The notes under the pieces are model-generated. The model made no database searches. It was given only the letters and a program-made list of their open reading frames with translations, and was not told where the DNA came from. A DNA stretch of 64,000 bases, taken from Alphaproteobacteria bacterium (lineage in GTDB: Bacteria > Pseudomonadota > Alphaproteobacteria > UBA8366 > GCA-2717185). Both the position numbers and the translations under genes were made by a program. How positions within the stretch are numbered: the first letter of the stretch is position 1; the number at the start of each line of letters is the position of its first letter. Positions 26,593-35,907 of the stretch are shown one piece after another. The stretch lies in NCBI GenBank assembly GCA_040905865.1, contig JBBDQU010000075.1, forward strand, positions 1 to 64,000, written 5' to 3'.

Positions 26593-27075
26593 CCCTATCC
26601 TGACCCCGCGGCCCGTTATTCATGACAATGTACGACCGTAACCCGAATGGCGGCGGGAAATTAGGCGAGAATGGGGCAATATTGCGACCATGTTCCGGCA
26701 ACCGCGTTCACCCTCCGGACAGGAGCGCGGGACAGTCGGATCGGCGCGGAATCATCCCCGGAGTTCGGCACATACGTATTTGACCTTTTCCCCAGGAATT
26801 GCCGTTTAATTATAAATATTTATTGAGAAGTCCGTCCCGTAACACCATATATTTGGTAATATAAATAAATAAAATCTGTGTATTTTCACGCTATAATGCG
26901 GGATGCGGGATGCGGGTCACACGACGTTTTTACGGTGCCCGCATCCACTGCCGCAAGCGATCGCGCCAGTTGTTCCATCGGGGCGGAAAATGCGTCCGCA
27001 AACAGCGATCCAACACAAAGCCTGAACGTCATGGTGACGATCGGGCCCGGCAAACCGGAGCAGAGGAACCATCGA
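26593..27075. other. Intergenic region of about 480 bp with an AT-rich core
   Basis: No coding region is supported. The centre (about 26800-26900) is strikingly AT-rich for this genome and contains ATAAATAAATAAAAT and an imperfect ACCA-N-TGGT palindrome near 26849-26862. To the right there is a triple GCGGGAT-like repeat (about 26898-26918). The whole region lies between divergent genes (bactofilin to the left, small charged protein to the right) and should hold both promoters. Confidence 0.5.
26892..26897 (+). promoter_or_regulatory. Perfect -10 hexamer TATAAT
   Basis: TATAAT at this position, just right of the AT-rich tract and oriented towards the small charged protein gene (start 27076). 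The -35 region is poor. If used, it gives a leader of about 170 bases. Confidence 0.35.
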
Positions 27076-27306
27076 ATGGCGAACACCGAAATGACAAAAG
27101 CCGAGCGGCTATTCGCCGCAAGCGAAACAAAGGCCAAGGTGGCCCTCGTCGAGCGGGACAAGGCGCGGCAGAAAAGCGCCGAGCATAACGCAAAGCTGCG
27201 GGAACTGCGCTATGCGAAAGAGGCAGCCGAAAAGGAAGCCGCCGAAGCCGGAAAAAAGCCTGTCAGGAAGCGGAAAGCGACCGTGACAATGCCGCTGGCG
27301 GATTAA
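27076..27306 (+). CDS. Small charged helical protein (76 aa), conserved hypothetical
   Basis: 76 residues, almost entirely charged and alanine-rich, predicted as one long helix or coiled coil (about residues 5-60: KAERLFAASETKAKVALVERD, then KSAEHNAKLRELRYAKEAAEKEA) followed by a lysine/arginine tail KKPVRKRKAT. GGAACC-type ribosome binding sequence precedes ATG 27076. Small proteins with this look are common in alphaproteobacteria, without a known function. The basic tail might contact nucleic acid. A long AT-rich leader precedes it. Confidence 0.65.
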   Translation: MANTEMTKAERLFAASETKAKVALVERDKARQKSAEHNAKLRELRYAKEAAEKEAAEAGKKPVRKRKATVTMPLAD

Positions 27307-27458
27307 CCGCCACAGTCCTCACGGCCATATGAAGGCACGAGAGCGTGTTTTGATTTGTGCACGCCGCGCGGGCTGTCCAGAATCCGCAACCGTAATGCAT
27401 GCTTGCGGACGCTCCGACTTTTCAGGCCGGCGGTTCGCGGAACAAAACGGAGACGATC

Positions 27459-27920
27459 ATGCGGCCAATCCTGAACACCGTCCTTTTCATCATGTTTCTC
27501 GTCGCGCTTGCCGCCCCCCTGCGGGCGGACGAACTCGTCTACTCGTCCGGGGGCAAGGCAATCGACGGCTATGACACTGTCGCCTATTTCCGCGACGGGA
27601 AGCCGGTCGAGGGCGACAGCGACTTCACCCATGAATGGATGGGCGCGAAATGGTATTTCGCCAGCGCGGCCAACCGCGACGCCTTCGCGGCGGACCCCGA
27701 TAAATACGCGCCGCAGTATGGCGGCTACTGCGCCTGGGCGGTCAGCCAGGGCTATACGGCGAAAATCGATCCCGAGGCCTGGAAGATCGTGGAGGGCAAG
27801 CTGTACCTGAACTATTCGCAGGATATCCAGGAACAATGGGTGTCGGGCGGCGTCGAAAAGCTGATCGCCGCGGGAGACGGCAACTGGCCATTAATCCGCA
27901 AGAAGCTGGAAACGGAGTGA
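27459..27920 (+). CDS. Secreted YHS-domain protein
   Basis: 153 residues from ATG 27459 (GGAG upstream). An N-terminal signal peptide (about 1-22, VLFIMFLVALAAPLRA) is followed by the YHS domain: AIDGYDTVAYF, HEWMGAKWYFASAANRDAFAADPDKYAPQYGGYCAWAVSQG. YHS domains in this arrangement are associated with metal (copper or heme-related) handling or are of unknown role. The domain is followed by a conserved C-terminal part (LNYSQDIQEQW). The neighbouring small charged gene upstream is on the same strand but 150 bp away. Confidence 0.82.
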   Translation: MRPILNTVLFIMFLVALAAPLRADELVYSSGGKAIDGYDTVAYFRDGKPVEGDSDFTHEWMGAKWYFASAANRDAFAADPDKYAPQYGGYCAWAVSQGYTAKIDPEAWKIVEGKLYLNYSQDIQEQWVSGGVEKLIAAGDGNWPLIRKKLETE

Positions 27921-27921
27921 G

Positions 27922-28857
27922 TCAGGCCCGCGCTTCTTTCACGACGCTGTCATCGATCAACCGCGCCAGCGCCGCCCGGTCGTTCGGGTTGCGGCCTTCC
28001 AGGGCTGCAATCCAGGGCTCGATGCGCTCGCAGAAGTCCAGCGTGTCGGACGCGAGGGTCGCGGGGAACTGGTAGTAGCCCCATGAGTCGCGGATGGTGC
28101 GGCGGTCGAGGCCGGAAGTCCGCGCCACGAGGTCCCAGCCCGGCTGCGGGTCGGTGCGCAGGAGCCGCGAGGCTTCGATCAGGGCGCGGGTAAAGGCCAC
28201 GATGCGGCCGCGCATGGCGGGTTCCTCCAGCTTCGCCTGCGTCGTGCAGAGGCTGAATTTCTCCGTGTAGACATCCGGGTCGTAGAAGGCGACGGCGTCA
28301 TCGCCGATGAGATTCTGCGCCCGCGCGACCTGCGGCTCCCACATGGCGACGGCGTCGATCTCGCCGTCCCGCAGCGCCTCCGGCAGCAGGGTCAGCGGCT
28401 TTTCCGTCTTCATCATGAAGGGCACGCGGGTGACGTCCGCCAGGCCGAGTCCCACGGTATTCAGCATGGCGTCGAGGAAATAGTCGGCCGAGGAATCGAT
28501 CTGCGTGCCGACCCGCCTGCCGCGCAGGTCGGCCAGCGTGGCGATCCCGGCGGAGCGGCGGGCGACGATGCGGTAGGGGCATTCGCCGACGGTAAAGATG
28601 AAGCGCATGTCCGGATGCCGCGCGGCGCCGCGCAGCGCCTGGGTTTCGGTGTTGAGGGCGATATCCGCCCGGCCGGTGGAAGCGAGGCTGGCCAGTTCGC
28701 TCCCCTCCCCCCACAGCGCCATGACGCCGCCATGCGCCAGATGGACCGGGCCGTCGTAATAGCGCTCGATGGCGAGCAGCACCGGCGCCATCTCCACCAG
28801 CGAGAGGTTGCCATATATGCGCAGCGTGTCCGCCGCTTCCCCGTCAGGCGTATTCAT
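27922..28857 (-). CDS. NMT1/SsuA-like periplasmic-binding-fold protein without visible signal peptide
   Basis: 311 residues. The sequence follows the ABC-type nitrate/sulfonate/hydroxymethylpyrimidine binding-protein fold: start with LRIYGNLSLVEMAPV, DLRGRRVGTQIDSSADYFLDAML (hinge region), GEIDAVAMWEPQ, and a helical C-terminus with a WD-type segment. No signal peptide can be seen: the chosen start is MNTPDGEAADTLRI, hydrophilic, and no in-frame extension with a hydrophobic stretch is present. It may be exported in another way or act in the cytoplasm. No ABC permease or ATPase gene is adjacent. PPDK is next upstream on the same strand, 27 bp away. Confidence 0.7.
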   Translation of the reverse strand: MNTPDGEAADTLRIYGNLSLVEMAPVLLAIERYYDGPVHLAHGGVMALWGEGSELASLASTGRADIALNTETQALRGAARHPDMRFIFTVGECPYRIVARRSAGIATLADLRGRRVGTQIDSSADYFLDAMLNTVGLGLADVTRVPFMMKTEKPLTLLPEALRDGEIDAVAMWEPQVARAQNLIGDDAVAFYDPDVYTEKFSLCTTQAKLEEPAMRGRIVAFTRALIEASRLLRTDPQPGWDLVARTSGLDRRTIRDSWGYYQFPATLASDTLDFCERIEPWIAALEGRNPNDRAALARLIDDSVVKEARA

Positions 28858-28884
28858 GGCGATCCCTTCCGCCTTACCGGCGAG

Positions 28885-31569
28885 TCAGGCGGTTGAACAT
28901 TGCCGGTCGCTGGCCGCGATTGCCGCCTGCGCCGCCGCAAGGCGGGCAATCGGCACGCGGTAGGGGGAGCAGGATACGTAGTCCAGCCCGACATTGTGGC
29001 AGAAGGCGACCGAGCGCGGGTCGCCGCCATGTTCGCCGCAGATGCCCATCTTCATGTCGGCGCGCACCGCACGGCCACGGTCGACGCCGATCCTGACCAG
29101 TTCGCCGACCCCGTCAGGGTCGATGGACACGAAGGGGTCGCCGTCGAGAATGCCCGCGCGTTCGTAATCGGGCAGGAAGGACGCGGCATCGTCGCGGCTG
29201 ATGCCGTAGGTCGTCTGGGTCAGGTCGTTGGTGCCGAAGCTGAAGAATTCGGCGGTCTTCGCAATGTCGCCCGCCATCAGCGCGGCGCGCGGCAGTTCGA
29301 TCATCGTGCCGACCAGGTATTGCGGCGCCAGTCCCTGTTCTACGGCAACCTCGTCGGCGACGCGGTCGATCACTTCCTTGAGAATATCCAGTTCGCGGCG
29401 CGTCGCGATCAGCGGCACCATGACTTCGGGAATGACGGTTTCGCCGGTTTCCTTCGTCACGATGACGGCCGCCTCGAAAATCGCCCGCGCCTGCATTTCG
29501 CAGATTTCGGGATACGTGATCGCCAGCCGGCAGCCGCGATGCCCCAGCATCGGGTTCGATTCCTCCAGCCGCAGCGCGCGCCGCCGGACCCGTTCTTCCG
29601 ACACGCCCGCCGCGGCGGCGACATCGGCGATTTCCGCATCGCCCTTCGGCAGGAATTCATGCAGCGGCGGGTCGAGCAGCCGGATTGTCACCGGCAGCGA
29701 CTTCATCAGCCGGAAGATCGCGGCGAAATCGTCCCGCTGCATCGGCAGGATCTTTTCCAGCGCGTGGCGGCGCCCGGCCTCGTCCTCCGCCACGATCATC
29801 TCGCGCATCGCGATGATGCGGTCGGCGTCGAAGAACATATGCTCGGTGCGCGACAGGCCGATGCCTTCCGCGCCGAAGCGCAGCGCGGTCGTGACTTCTT
29901 CCACGGTTTCCGCATTGGTGCGCACACCCAGGGTGCGGAACTCGTCCGCCCAGGTCATCAGGGTCTCGAAATCCCCCGACAGCACCGGCTCCATGGTCGC
30001 CACCGCGCCCAGCATGACCTCGCCGGCCGCGCCGTCGATGGTAATAACCTGGCCCGCCCGGACCGTCTGGTTGCGGACGGTCATTTCGCCCGCCCGGTAA
30101 TCGATCCGGATTTCGCCGGCGCCGGCGACGCAGGGCCGCCCCATGCCCCGGGCGACGACGGCGGCATGGCTGGTCATCCCGCCGCGCGCGGTCAGGATGC
30201 CCTTCGCCGCGTGCATGCCGTGGATGTCTTCCGGACTGGTTTCGACCCGCACCAGGATAACGGCTTCGCCCTGCCCGGCCATTTTCTCCGCCTCGTCAGC
30301 GTTGAAAACGACCTTGCCGCAGGCGGCGCCCGGCGAGGCCGGCAGGCCGCGTGCGATGACATTGCGTTCCGCCCTGGGGTCGAGGGTCGGGTGCAGCAAC
30401 TGGTCTAGCGCCGCCGGTTCGATGCGGGACACGGCGGTGCGGCGGTCGATCAGTCCTTCGTTCGCCATGTCGGTCGCGATCTTCAGCGCCGCCGCGGTCG
30501 TCCGTTTGCCGCTGCGCGTCTGCAGCATCCAAAGTTTTTCCTGCTGCACGGTGAATTCGATATCCTGCATGTCGCGGTAATGGGCTTCCAGCTTGTGCCG
30601 GATCGCCTCCAGTTCGGCGAAGACTCCCGGCATGACCTCTTCCATCGAGGGCAGGGTCGACCCGGTCAGTTCCTTGCCGCGAATCGTCAGGCGCTGCGGC
30701 GTGCGGATACCGGCGACCACATCCTCGCCCTGGGCGTTGATCAGGTATTCGCCGAAAAAGCTGTTCTCGCCGGTCGAGGGGTCGCGGGTGAAGGCGACGC
30801 CGGTGGCGCAGTCATCGCCCATATTGCCGAAGACCATCGCCTGGACATTGACCGCCGTGCCCCATTCCTCGGGGATATTGTTCAGGCGGCGATAGGTGAC
30901 GGCCCGCGCGGTCTGCCAGCTGCCGAAGACAGCGGTGATCGCGCCCCAGAGCTGCTCTTCCGGGTCCTGCGGGAATGGCGCGCCGGTTTCCTCTTCCACC
31001 TTCGCCTTGAAACCGGCGATCAGGGTCTTCAGACTGTCGGCGGAAAGTTCCGTGTCCAGGGAGACGCCACAGTCTTCCTTCGCATATTCCAGCAGATCCT
31101 CGAAATGATAATGCGCGACGCCGAGCACCACGTCGCCATACATCTGGATGAAGCGGCGATAGCTGTCATAGGCGAAGCGCGCATCGTTGCTGCGCGCCGC
31201 CAGCCCCTCGACGGTGACGTCGTTGAGGCCGAGGTTGAGCACGGTATCCATCATGCCCGGCATCGACACCCGCGCCCCGGAACGGACGGAGACCAGCAGG
31301 GGTTTTTCCGGATCGCCGAACTTCGCATCGACCGAATCCTCGACCCGCCGCAGCGCCGCCGCGACCTCGCCCTTCAGTTCAGCGGGATAGGTCTCGCCGT
31401 TTTCGTAATAGGCGGTGCAGAGTTCGGTGGTGATCGAAAACCCCGGCGGCACCGGCAGGCCCAGATTGCACATTTCCGCCAGGTTGGCGCCCTTGCCGCC
31501 CAGCAGGTCGCGCATGTCGGCGCGGCCTTCGGCCGTGCCGTCGCCAAATCCGTAAACCCATTTCGTCAT
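28885..31569 (-). CDS. ppdK: Pyruvate, phosphate dikinase
   Basis: 894 residues, matching bacterial PPDK. The N-terminal ATP-grasp domain starts with GGKGANLAEMCNLGLPVPPGF. The central domain carries the phosphohistidine loop GGMTSHAAVVARGMG (about residues 453-467). The C-terminal TIM barrel carries the catalytic GICGEHGG near 833 and SFGTNDLTQ. It catalyses ATP + phosphate + pyruvate to AMP + PPi + PEP reversibly. In alphaproteobacteria it links pyruvate and PEP pools and can replace pyruvate kinase. It lies 7 bp downstream of glyS, on the same strand. Confidence 0.95.
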   Translation of the reverse strand: MTKWVYGFGDGTAEGRADMRDLLGGKGANLAEMCNLGLPVPPGFSITTELCTAYYENGETYPAELKGEVAAALRRVEDSVDAKFGDPEKPLLVSVRSGARVSMPGMMDTVLNLGLNDVTVEGLAARSNDARFAYDSYRRFIQMYGDVVLGVAHYHFEDLLEYAKEDCGVSLDTELSADSLKTLIAGFKAKVEEETGAPFPQDPEEQLWGAITAVFGSWQTARAVTYRRLNNIPEEWGTAVNVQAMVFGNMGDDCATGVAFTRDPSTGENSFFGEYLINAQGEDVVAGIRTPQRLTIRGKELTGSTLPSMEEVMPGVFAELEAIRHKLEAHYRDMQDIEFTVQQEKLWMLQTRSGKRTTAAALKIATDMANEGLIDRRTAVSRIEPAALDQLLHPTLDPRAERNVIARGLPASPGAACGKVVFNADEAEKMAGQGEAVILVRVETSPEDIHGMHAAKGILTARGGMTSHAAVVARGMGRPCVAGAGEIRIDYRAGEMTVRNQTVRAGQVITIDGAAGEVMLGAVATMEPVLSGDFETLMTWADEFRTLGVRTNAETVEEVTTALRFGAEGIGLSRTEHMFFDADRIIAMREMIVAEDEAGRRHALEKILPMQRDDFAAIFRLMKSLPVTIRLLDPPLHEFLPKGDAEIADVAAAAGVSEERVRRRALRLEESNPMLGHRGCRLAITYPEICEMQARAIFEAAVIVTKETGETVIPEVMVPLIATRRELDILKEVIDRVADEVAVEQGLAPQYLVGTMIELPRAALMAGDIAKTAEFFSFGTNDLTQTTYGISRDDAASFLPDYERAGILDGDPFVSIDPDGVGELVRIGVDRGRAVRADMKMGICGEHGGDPRSVAFCHNVGLDYVSCSPYRVPIARLAAAQAAIAASDRQCSTA

Positions 31570-31576
31570 GGCCGTC

Positions 31577-33802
31577 CTAACCCTCGATCTGGCCGAAATC
31601 CGCGACGCCGCGCATCACATCCGTCAGATGCGCCAGCAGGCAGAGCCGGTTCCGGCGTGTTTCCGCGTCGTCCGCGTTAACGGTTACCTTGTCAAAAAAC
31701 AGATCCACCGGCGCGCGCAGACGCGCCAGCGCGTTCATGGCCTCCGCGAATTCTTCCCGTTCGATCAACGGCGCAACCGCCACGCGCGTTTCTTCCAGCG
31801 CGGCCCACAAGACGGCTTCCTCGCCTTCTGCGCGGGATGGATCATAGTCGACCGGGACGAAATCAGCCGAATCCTTCTTCGATTCGATACGGACGATATT
31901 GGCCGCGCGGCGGTTGGCGATCAGCAGGTTTTCGCCGTCATTGCTGGCGACCAGCGCCGCCAGCGCATCGACCCGCGCCATCAGCCGGACGAGATCGTCC
32001 TCGTCGCCCTGTTCGAAGATCGCCGCGATCAGGTCATGGCGGACGCCCTGTTCGCGCAGGTATACCTTCAGCCGGTCGGCGAAAAAGCCGAGCAGGTCGC
32101 GAGACTCTGGATAATCTAATTTTGCCGCATGCGACAGCGAAGGTACACGTCTATAGCTAGTTGTGCGATTCACTGTATCACGGATCGCCACTCCTATGCT
32201 CTCGGCACCGACATCAAGACCTATCGTTCTACTAGTCTCTTCTTCGGCTTTTAGCTTTCCAAAACGCTCTTCATACAAGTAACAAGAAGCGTTGAATACA
32301 CTCCGCAAAGGCAACCGCAGCCGGTTTTCAAGGATCAGGCGAATCACGCCCAGCGCCGCGCGGCGCAGCGCGAAGGGGTCCTTCGACCCCGTGGGTTTCT
32401 CGTCGATCAGCCAGAACCCGACCAGCGTGTCGATCTTGTCGGCCAGCGCCACGGCGACCGATACCGGCGCGGTCGGGCAGCGGTCATTCGGCCCCAGCGG
32501 CGAATAGTGCTCCGCGATGGCATCGGCCACAGCCGCGCCTTCGCCGTCGCCCAGCGCGTAATAGCGGCCCATTACGCCCTGCAGGTCAGGGAATTCGCCG
32601 ACCATGCCGGTGACCAGATCCGCCTTGCACAGCAGCGCCGCGCCGCGCGCGGAATCCCGGTCGGCGCCCGGAATGCTCTGCGACAGGTCGGCGGCCAGCG
32701 CCGCGATCCGCTGGACCTTTTCCGCGACCGTGCCGAGCTTCGCATGGAACACGATGGCGTCCAGCGCCGGGGCGCGGTCGGCCAGCGGTATGCGGCGGTC
32801 CTGGTCCCAGAAGAATTTGGCGTCGGACAGTCGGGCGCGCAGCACGCGCTCGTTACCGGCGACGATCGCCCTGCCGCCGTCCGCCGCCGCCATATTGGCG
32901 ACGAAGCCGAAGCGCGGCGCCAGCGACCCGTCCGCGTTCAGCAGCGAGAAATATTTCTGGTGCGTCCGCATGGACGAGGTCAGCGCCTCCGCCGGCACGT
33001 CCATGAACGCCGCGTCGATATCGCCGATCAGCGCCACCGGCCATTCGACCAGCCCGGCGACTTCGTCCAGCAGCGCCGGATCGTCCCGGACCGTCAGCCC
33101 CTCCGCCGCCGCCTGCGCCGCCAGGTCGCGCGCGATGACCGCGCGCCGTTCCGCTGGATCGATGATGACATAGGCGTCGCGCAGCCGGTCGCGGTATTCC
33201 GCGAAATTCGACACGGCGAAGGAATCGGGCGCGAGAAAGCGGTGGCCGCGGGTCGTATCGCTAAACGGAACTGAAACTCCGCCTTCAAAATCAATTTGGC
33301 CATCCACCTTTTCGCCATTGAAGATCAACAGCACATTGTGCAATGGCCGAACATAGCGGCCTTTAGAATGTCCCCAACGCATGGATTTAGGCCAAGGAAA
33401 AGACCAAATCACTGGGCCAAGAAAATCGAGGATAGCTCGAACAGTAGATGTGCCCTGCCGCTCGCTCACCGCGAACCAGACTTCGCCGCCCTTGCCCATG
33501 TCGCGTTTTTCGCACTGGTCCAGCGATTCGAGCCCGGCGGCGCGCAGGAAGCCTTCGATGGCCTTGTCCGGCGCGCCGACCCGGGGCCCCTTGCGTTCTT
33601 CCGTCAGGTCGGGCTGGCGGTCCGGCAGCCCGTCCACCACCAGCACCAGGCGGCGCGGCGTGACAAAGGCTTCGGTGCCGGTGAAGTCGAGCCGCGCCTT
33701 CTTCAGCCCGTCGGTGACGAGGCGCTTGAGGTCTTCGGCGGCGCGCGCCTGCATGCGCGCCGGGATTTCCTCCGACAGGAGTTCGAGCAGGAATTCAGAC
33801 AT
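31577..33802 (-). CDS. glyS: Glycyl-tRNA synthetase beta subunit, with two atypical internal patches
   Basis: 741 residues, somewhat long for alphaproteobacterial GlyS. Typical motifs: [14 protein letters not shown] at the N-terminus, [10 protein letters not shown] with TRGHRFLAP (about 135-190), [25 protein letters not shown] (about 470-485) and [21 protein letters not shown] (about 572-592). It forms an alpha2beta2 enzyme with GlyQ and charges tRNA-Gly. Two stretches are foreign-looking: residues about 118-182 and about 498-565 use rare A/T-ending codons (AGA, CTA, TTA, ATA, AGT), unlike the rest. The second patch is longer than the corresponding loop in relatives and encodes [16 protein letters not shown]. 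The gene remains open throughout. It overlaps glyQ by eight bases. Confidence 0.92.
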   Translation of the reverse strand: MSEFLLELLSEEIPARMQARAAEDLKRLVTDGLKKARLDFTGTEAFVTPRRLVLVVDGLPDRQPDLTEERKGPRVGAPDKAIEGFLRAAGLESLDQCEKRDMGKGGEVWFAVSERQGTSTVRAILDFLGPVIWSFPWPKSMRWGHSKGRYVRPLHNVLLIFNGEKVDGQIDFEGGVSVPFSDTTRGHRFLAPDSFAVSNFAEYRDRLRDAYVIIDPAERRAVIARDLAAQAAAEGLTVRDDPALLDEVAGLVEWPVALIGDIDAAFMDVPAEALTSSMRTHQKYFSLLNADGSLAPRFGFVANMAAADGGRAIVAGNERVLRARLSDAKFFWDQDRRIPLADRAPALDAIVFHAKLGTVAEKVQRIAALAADLSQSIPGADRDSARGAALLCKADLVTGMVGEFPDLQGVMGRYYALGDGEGAAVADAIAEHYSPLGPNDRCPTAPVSVAVALADKIDTLVGFWLIDEKPTGSKDPFALRRAALGVIRLILENRLRLPLRSVFNASCYLYEERFGKLKAEEETSRTIGLDVGAESIGVAIRDTVNRTTSYRRVPSLSHAAKLDYPESRDLLGFFADRLKVYLREQGVRHDLIAAIFEQGDEDDLVRLMARVDALAALVASNDGENLLIANRRAANIVRIESKKDSADFVPVDYDPSRAEGEEAVLWAALEETRVAVAPLIEREEFAEAMNALARLRAPVDLFFDKVTVNADDAETRRNRLCLLAHLTDVMRGVADFGQIEG

Positions 33803-34664
33803 CGCCGGCCACCCAGGCGTCGCAGCAGCCCTTGGCCAGCGCCCGCACCCGCGCGATATAGGCCTGGCGTTCGGTCACGCTGATCACGCCGCGCGCGTCC
33901 AGCAGGTTGAACAGGTGGCTGGCCTTCAGGCACTGGTCATAGGCGGGCAGCGCCAGTTCGCCTTCCAGCAGCGAGGCGCATTCCTTTTCCGCATCGGCAA
34001 AATGGCGGAACAGGATATCCGTGTCGGCCAGTTCGAAGTTGTGCTTCGAGTATTCCACCTCAGCGCGGTGGAACACATCGCCGTATTTCACGCCCGCGCC
34101 GTTGAAGTCGAGGTCGTAGACGTTCTCCACGCCCTGCACATACATGGCGAGCCGTTCCAGCCCGTAGGTCAGTTCCACCGCCACCGGGTTGCAGTCGATG
34201 CCGCCGACCTGCTGGAAATAGGTGAACTGGCTGACTTCCATGCCGTCGCACCAGACCTCCCAGCCCAGTCCCCAGGCGCCCAGCGTCGGGCTTTCCCAGT
34301 CGTCCTCGACGAAGCGGATATCATGCGCCAGCGGGTCGATGCCGAGCACGCCCAGGCTGTCCAGGTAGAGCTGCTGGCTTTCCGGCGGCGAGGGTTTCAG
34401 GACAACCTGGTACTGGTAATAATGCTGCAGCCGGTTGGGGTTTTCGCCGTAGCGCCCATCGGTCGGGCGGCGCGACGGCTGCACATAGGCGGCGCGCCAG
34501 GGTTTCGGGCCAAGCGCGCGCAGGGTCGTCGCCGGGTGAAAGGTCCCCGCGCCGACCTCCATGTCGTAAGGCTGCAGAATCACGCAGCCCTGCCGCGACC
34601 AGTAGTCGTGCAGCTTGAGGATCAGAGACTGGAAGCTTCTGTTTTCAGCGTTATTTTGGGCCAT
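33795..34664 (-). CDS. glyQ: Glycyl-tRNA synthetase alpha subunit
   Basis: 289 residues from ATG 34664 (MAQNNAEN...). Class II catalytic-core segments: [56 protein letters not shown], and [22 protein letters not shown]. The active enzyme is alpha2beta2 with GlyS encoded directly downstream (overlap of eight bases), so the two are translationally coupled. Base composition is uniform along glyQ, in contrast with the patches in glyS. An in-frame ATG at 34679 is an alternative start. Confidence 0.95.
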   Translation of the reverse strand: MAQNNAENRSFQSLILKLHDYWSRQGCVILQPYDMEVGAGTFHPATTLRALGPKPWRAAYVQPSRRPTDGRYGENPNRLQHYYQYQVVLKPSPPESQQLYLDSLGVLGIDPLAHDIRFVEDDWESPTLGAWGLGWEVWCDGMEVSQFTYFQQVGGIDCNPVAVELTYGLERLAMYVQGVENVYDLDFNGAGVKYGDVFHRAEVEYSKHNFELADTDILFRHFADAEKECASLLEGELALPAYDQCLKASHLFNLLDARGVISVTERQAYIARVRALAKGCCDAWVAGDV

Positions 34665-34731
34665 GACCCGGCCAGACATTATAAAATTGTGCGGCGCAAC
34701 CTAGCGGCGCCACCTGACCGGGTCAACCGGG

Positions 34732-34950
34732 TCAATAGGGACACGCGGATTTGCCGCAGTCCGCCGCCCCGATTGTGGCGACATAGGTGCCGCAGACGGG
34801 ACACTGGACCGTATCCGCGACGCCCGATACGGCGTCCTTTTTATCCTGCGCCAGCTTCTGCCGGCGCTGCCGGTCGATCCGGGTCAACAGCCTGAATCCG
34901 TACCAGACAGCGGCGATGACAACCGCGAGGATGATCAGCTTGCTCAACAT
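34732..34950 (-). CDS. Membrane-anchored zinc-ribbon protein (PP0621-like)
   Basis: 72 residues. A single N-terminal transmembrane helix (about 3-20, KLIILAVVIAAVWYGFRLL) is followed by a basic linker and a CxxC...C...C zinc-ribbon-like tail (CPVCGTYVATIGAADCGKSACPY). This layout matches small PP0621-type proteins of unknown function. It sits between the S49 peptidase gene (upstream, 44 bp) and glyQ on the same strand. Confidence 0.75.
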   Translation of the reverse strand: MLSKLIILAVVIAAVWYGFRLLTRIDRQRRQKLAQDKKDAVSGVADTVQCPVCGTYVATIGAADCGKSACPY

Positions 34951-34994
34951 GGGCCGACTATATGCGCTGGCGGGGAATTGCGGTCAAGCAGGGG

Positions 34995-35861
34995 TTACAG
35001 CCCGTAGCGGCCCCACAGGCCCCGCGCTTCCAGGGCGCCGACCAGATCATCCGCCCAGACGGCCCGCAGGCCGAATTTCCGCTCTATCCAGCCCTTGCGG
35101 TTATCGACGACCCGCAGCCGCACCTTTTCGCCGTATTTCGCCCGCATGACGCTGCGCAGGTCGCCGATATCGTCGATCAGGCCCAGTTCCTTCGCCCGGT
35201 TCCCGGTCCAGAACTCGCCGCTGAACAGGACAGCGTCATCCGCCGCCAGCCGGTCGCCGCGCCGGTCGCGCACATGCTGCTTGAACTGATCGTGGATATC
35301 GCGCTGCAATTCCTTCAGGTGTTCGATATCCTCGGGGTTTTCGGGCTGAAAGGGATCGAGGATCGCCTTCTTGTCGCCGGCGGTGTGGACGCGCCGCTCG
35401 ACGCCGATTTTCTCCAGCAGCGCCGGAAACCCGAATCCGGCCGAGACGACGCCGATGGAGCCGATGACCGACGCGCCATCCGCATGGATTTCATCGGCGG
35501 CGCAGGCCAGCCAGTACCCGCCGGACGCCGCCACGTCTTCGCAGAATGCATAGACCGGCACGTTCTTTTCATCCGCGAGCGCGCGGATGCGCTTCGATAG
35601 CAGCGCCGATTGCACCGGCGACCCGCCCGGCGAATTGACCAGCAGCGCGACCGCCGACAGATGCGGCGTCTTGAACGCGCGCTCGATAGGATCGGCCAGA
35701 TCCTCCAGGGTCAGCCCGCCGCGCCGGATTCCGCCAGTCCGGCCGATAACGCCGGAAAGCCGCAATACCGCGACCTGCGGGCGCTTGCTCAGTTTTTCCG
35801 CCAGTTTTTCGCCGGCCCAGGGCACGCGACGGATCAGGCGCAACGTTTTACTTTCTGTCAT
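34995..35861 (-). CDS. S49-family serine peptidase (SohB/SppA-like)
   Basis: 288 residues from ATG 35861 (MTESK); MAAMTESK from 35870 is also possible. The S49 catalytic serine is in AASGGYWLACAAD, and the lysine base in TAGDKKAILDPF about 45-50 residues later, the SppA-type Ser-Lys dyad. VNSPGGSP and ASVIGSIGV are also conserved. No N-terminal transmembrane helix is visible, so this is a short, probably cytoplasmic or peripherally attached form. Known relatives digest signal peptides in the membrane. It is followed by the small zinc-ribbon protein gene on the same strand. Confidence 0.85.
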   Translation of the reverse strand: MTESKTLRLIRRVPWAGEKLAEKLSKRPQVAVLRLSGVIGRTGGIRRGGLTLEDLADPIERAFKTPHLSAVALLVNSPGGSPVQSALLSKRIRALADEKNVPVYAFCEDVAASGGYWLACAADEIHADGASVIGSIGVVSAGFGFPALLEKIGVERRVHTAGDKKAILDPFQPENPEDIEHLKELQRDIHDQFKQHVRDRRGDRLAADDAVLFSGEFWTGNRAKELGLIDDIGDLRSVMRAKYGEKVRLRVVDNRKGWIERKFGLRAVWADDLVGALEARGLWGRYGL

Positions 35862-35907
35862 GGCTGCCATGTGGTCCCGTTAGGCAATAATTCCAAGAGG
35901 GCGCGCC

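Noticed and set aside
28900-30408. Plus-strand open frame of about 502 codons opposite ppdK
   Set aside because: Antisense shadow; PPDK motifs are clear on the minus strand.
32108-32310. A separate ruvX/yqgF or cas9-like gene at the glyS patch
   Set aside because: Only one strand motif is present, embedded in frame in glyS, with no other conserved blocks of those families.
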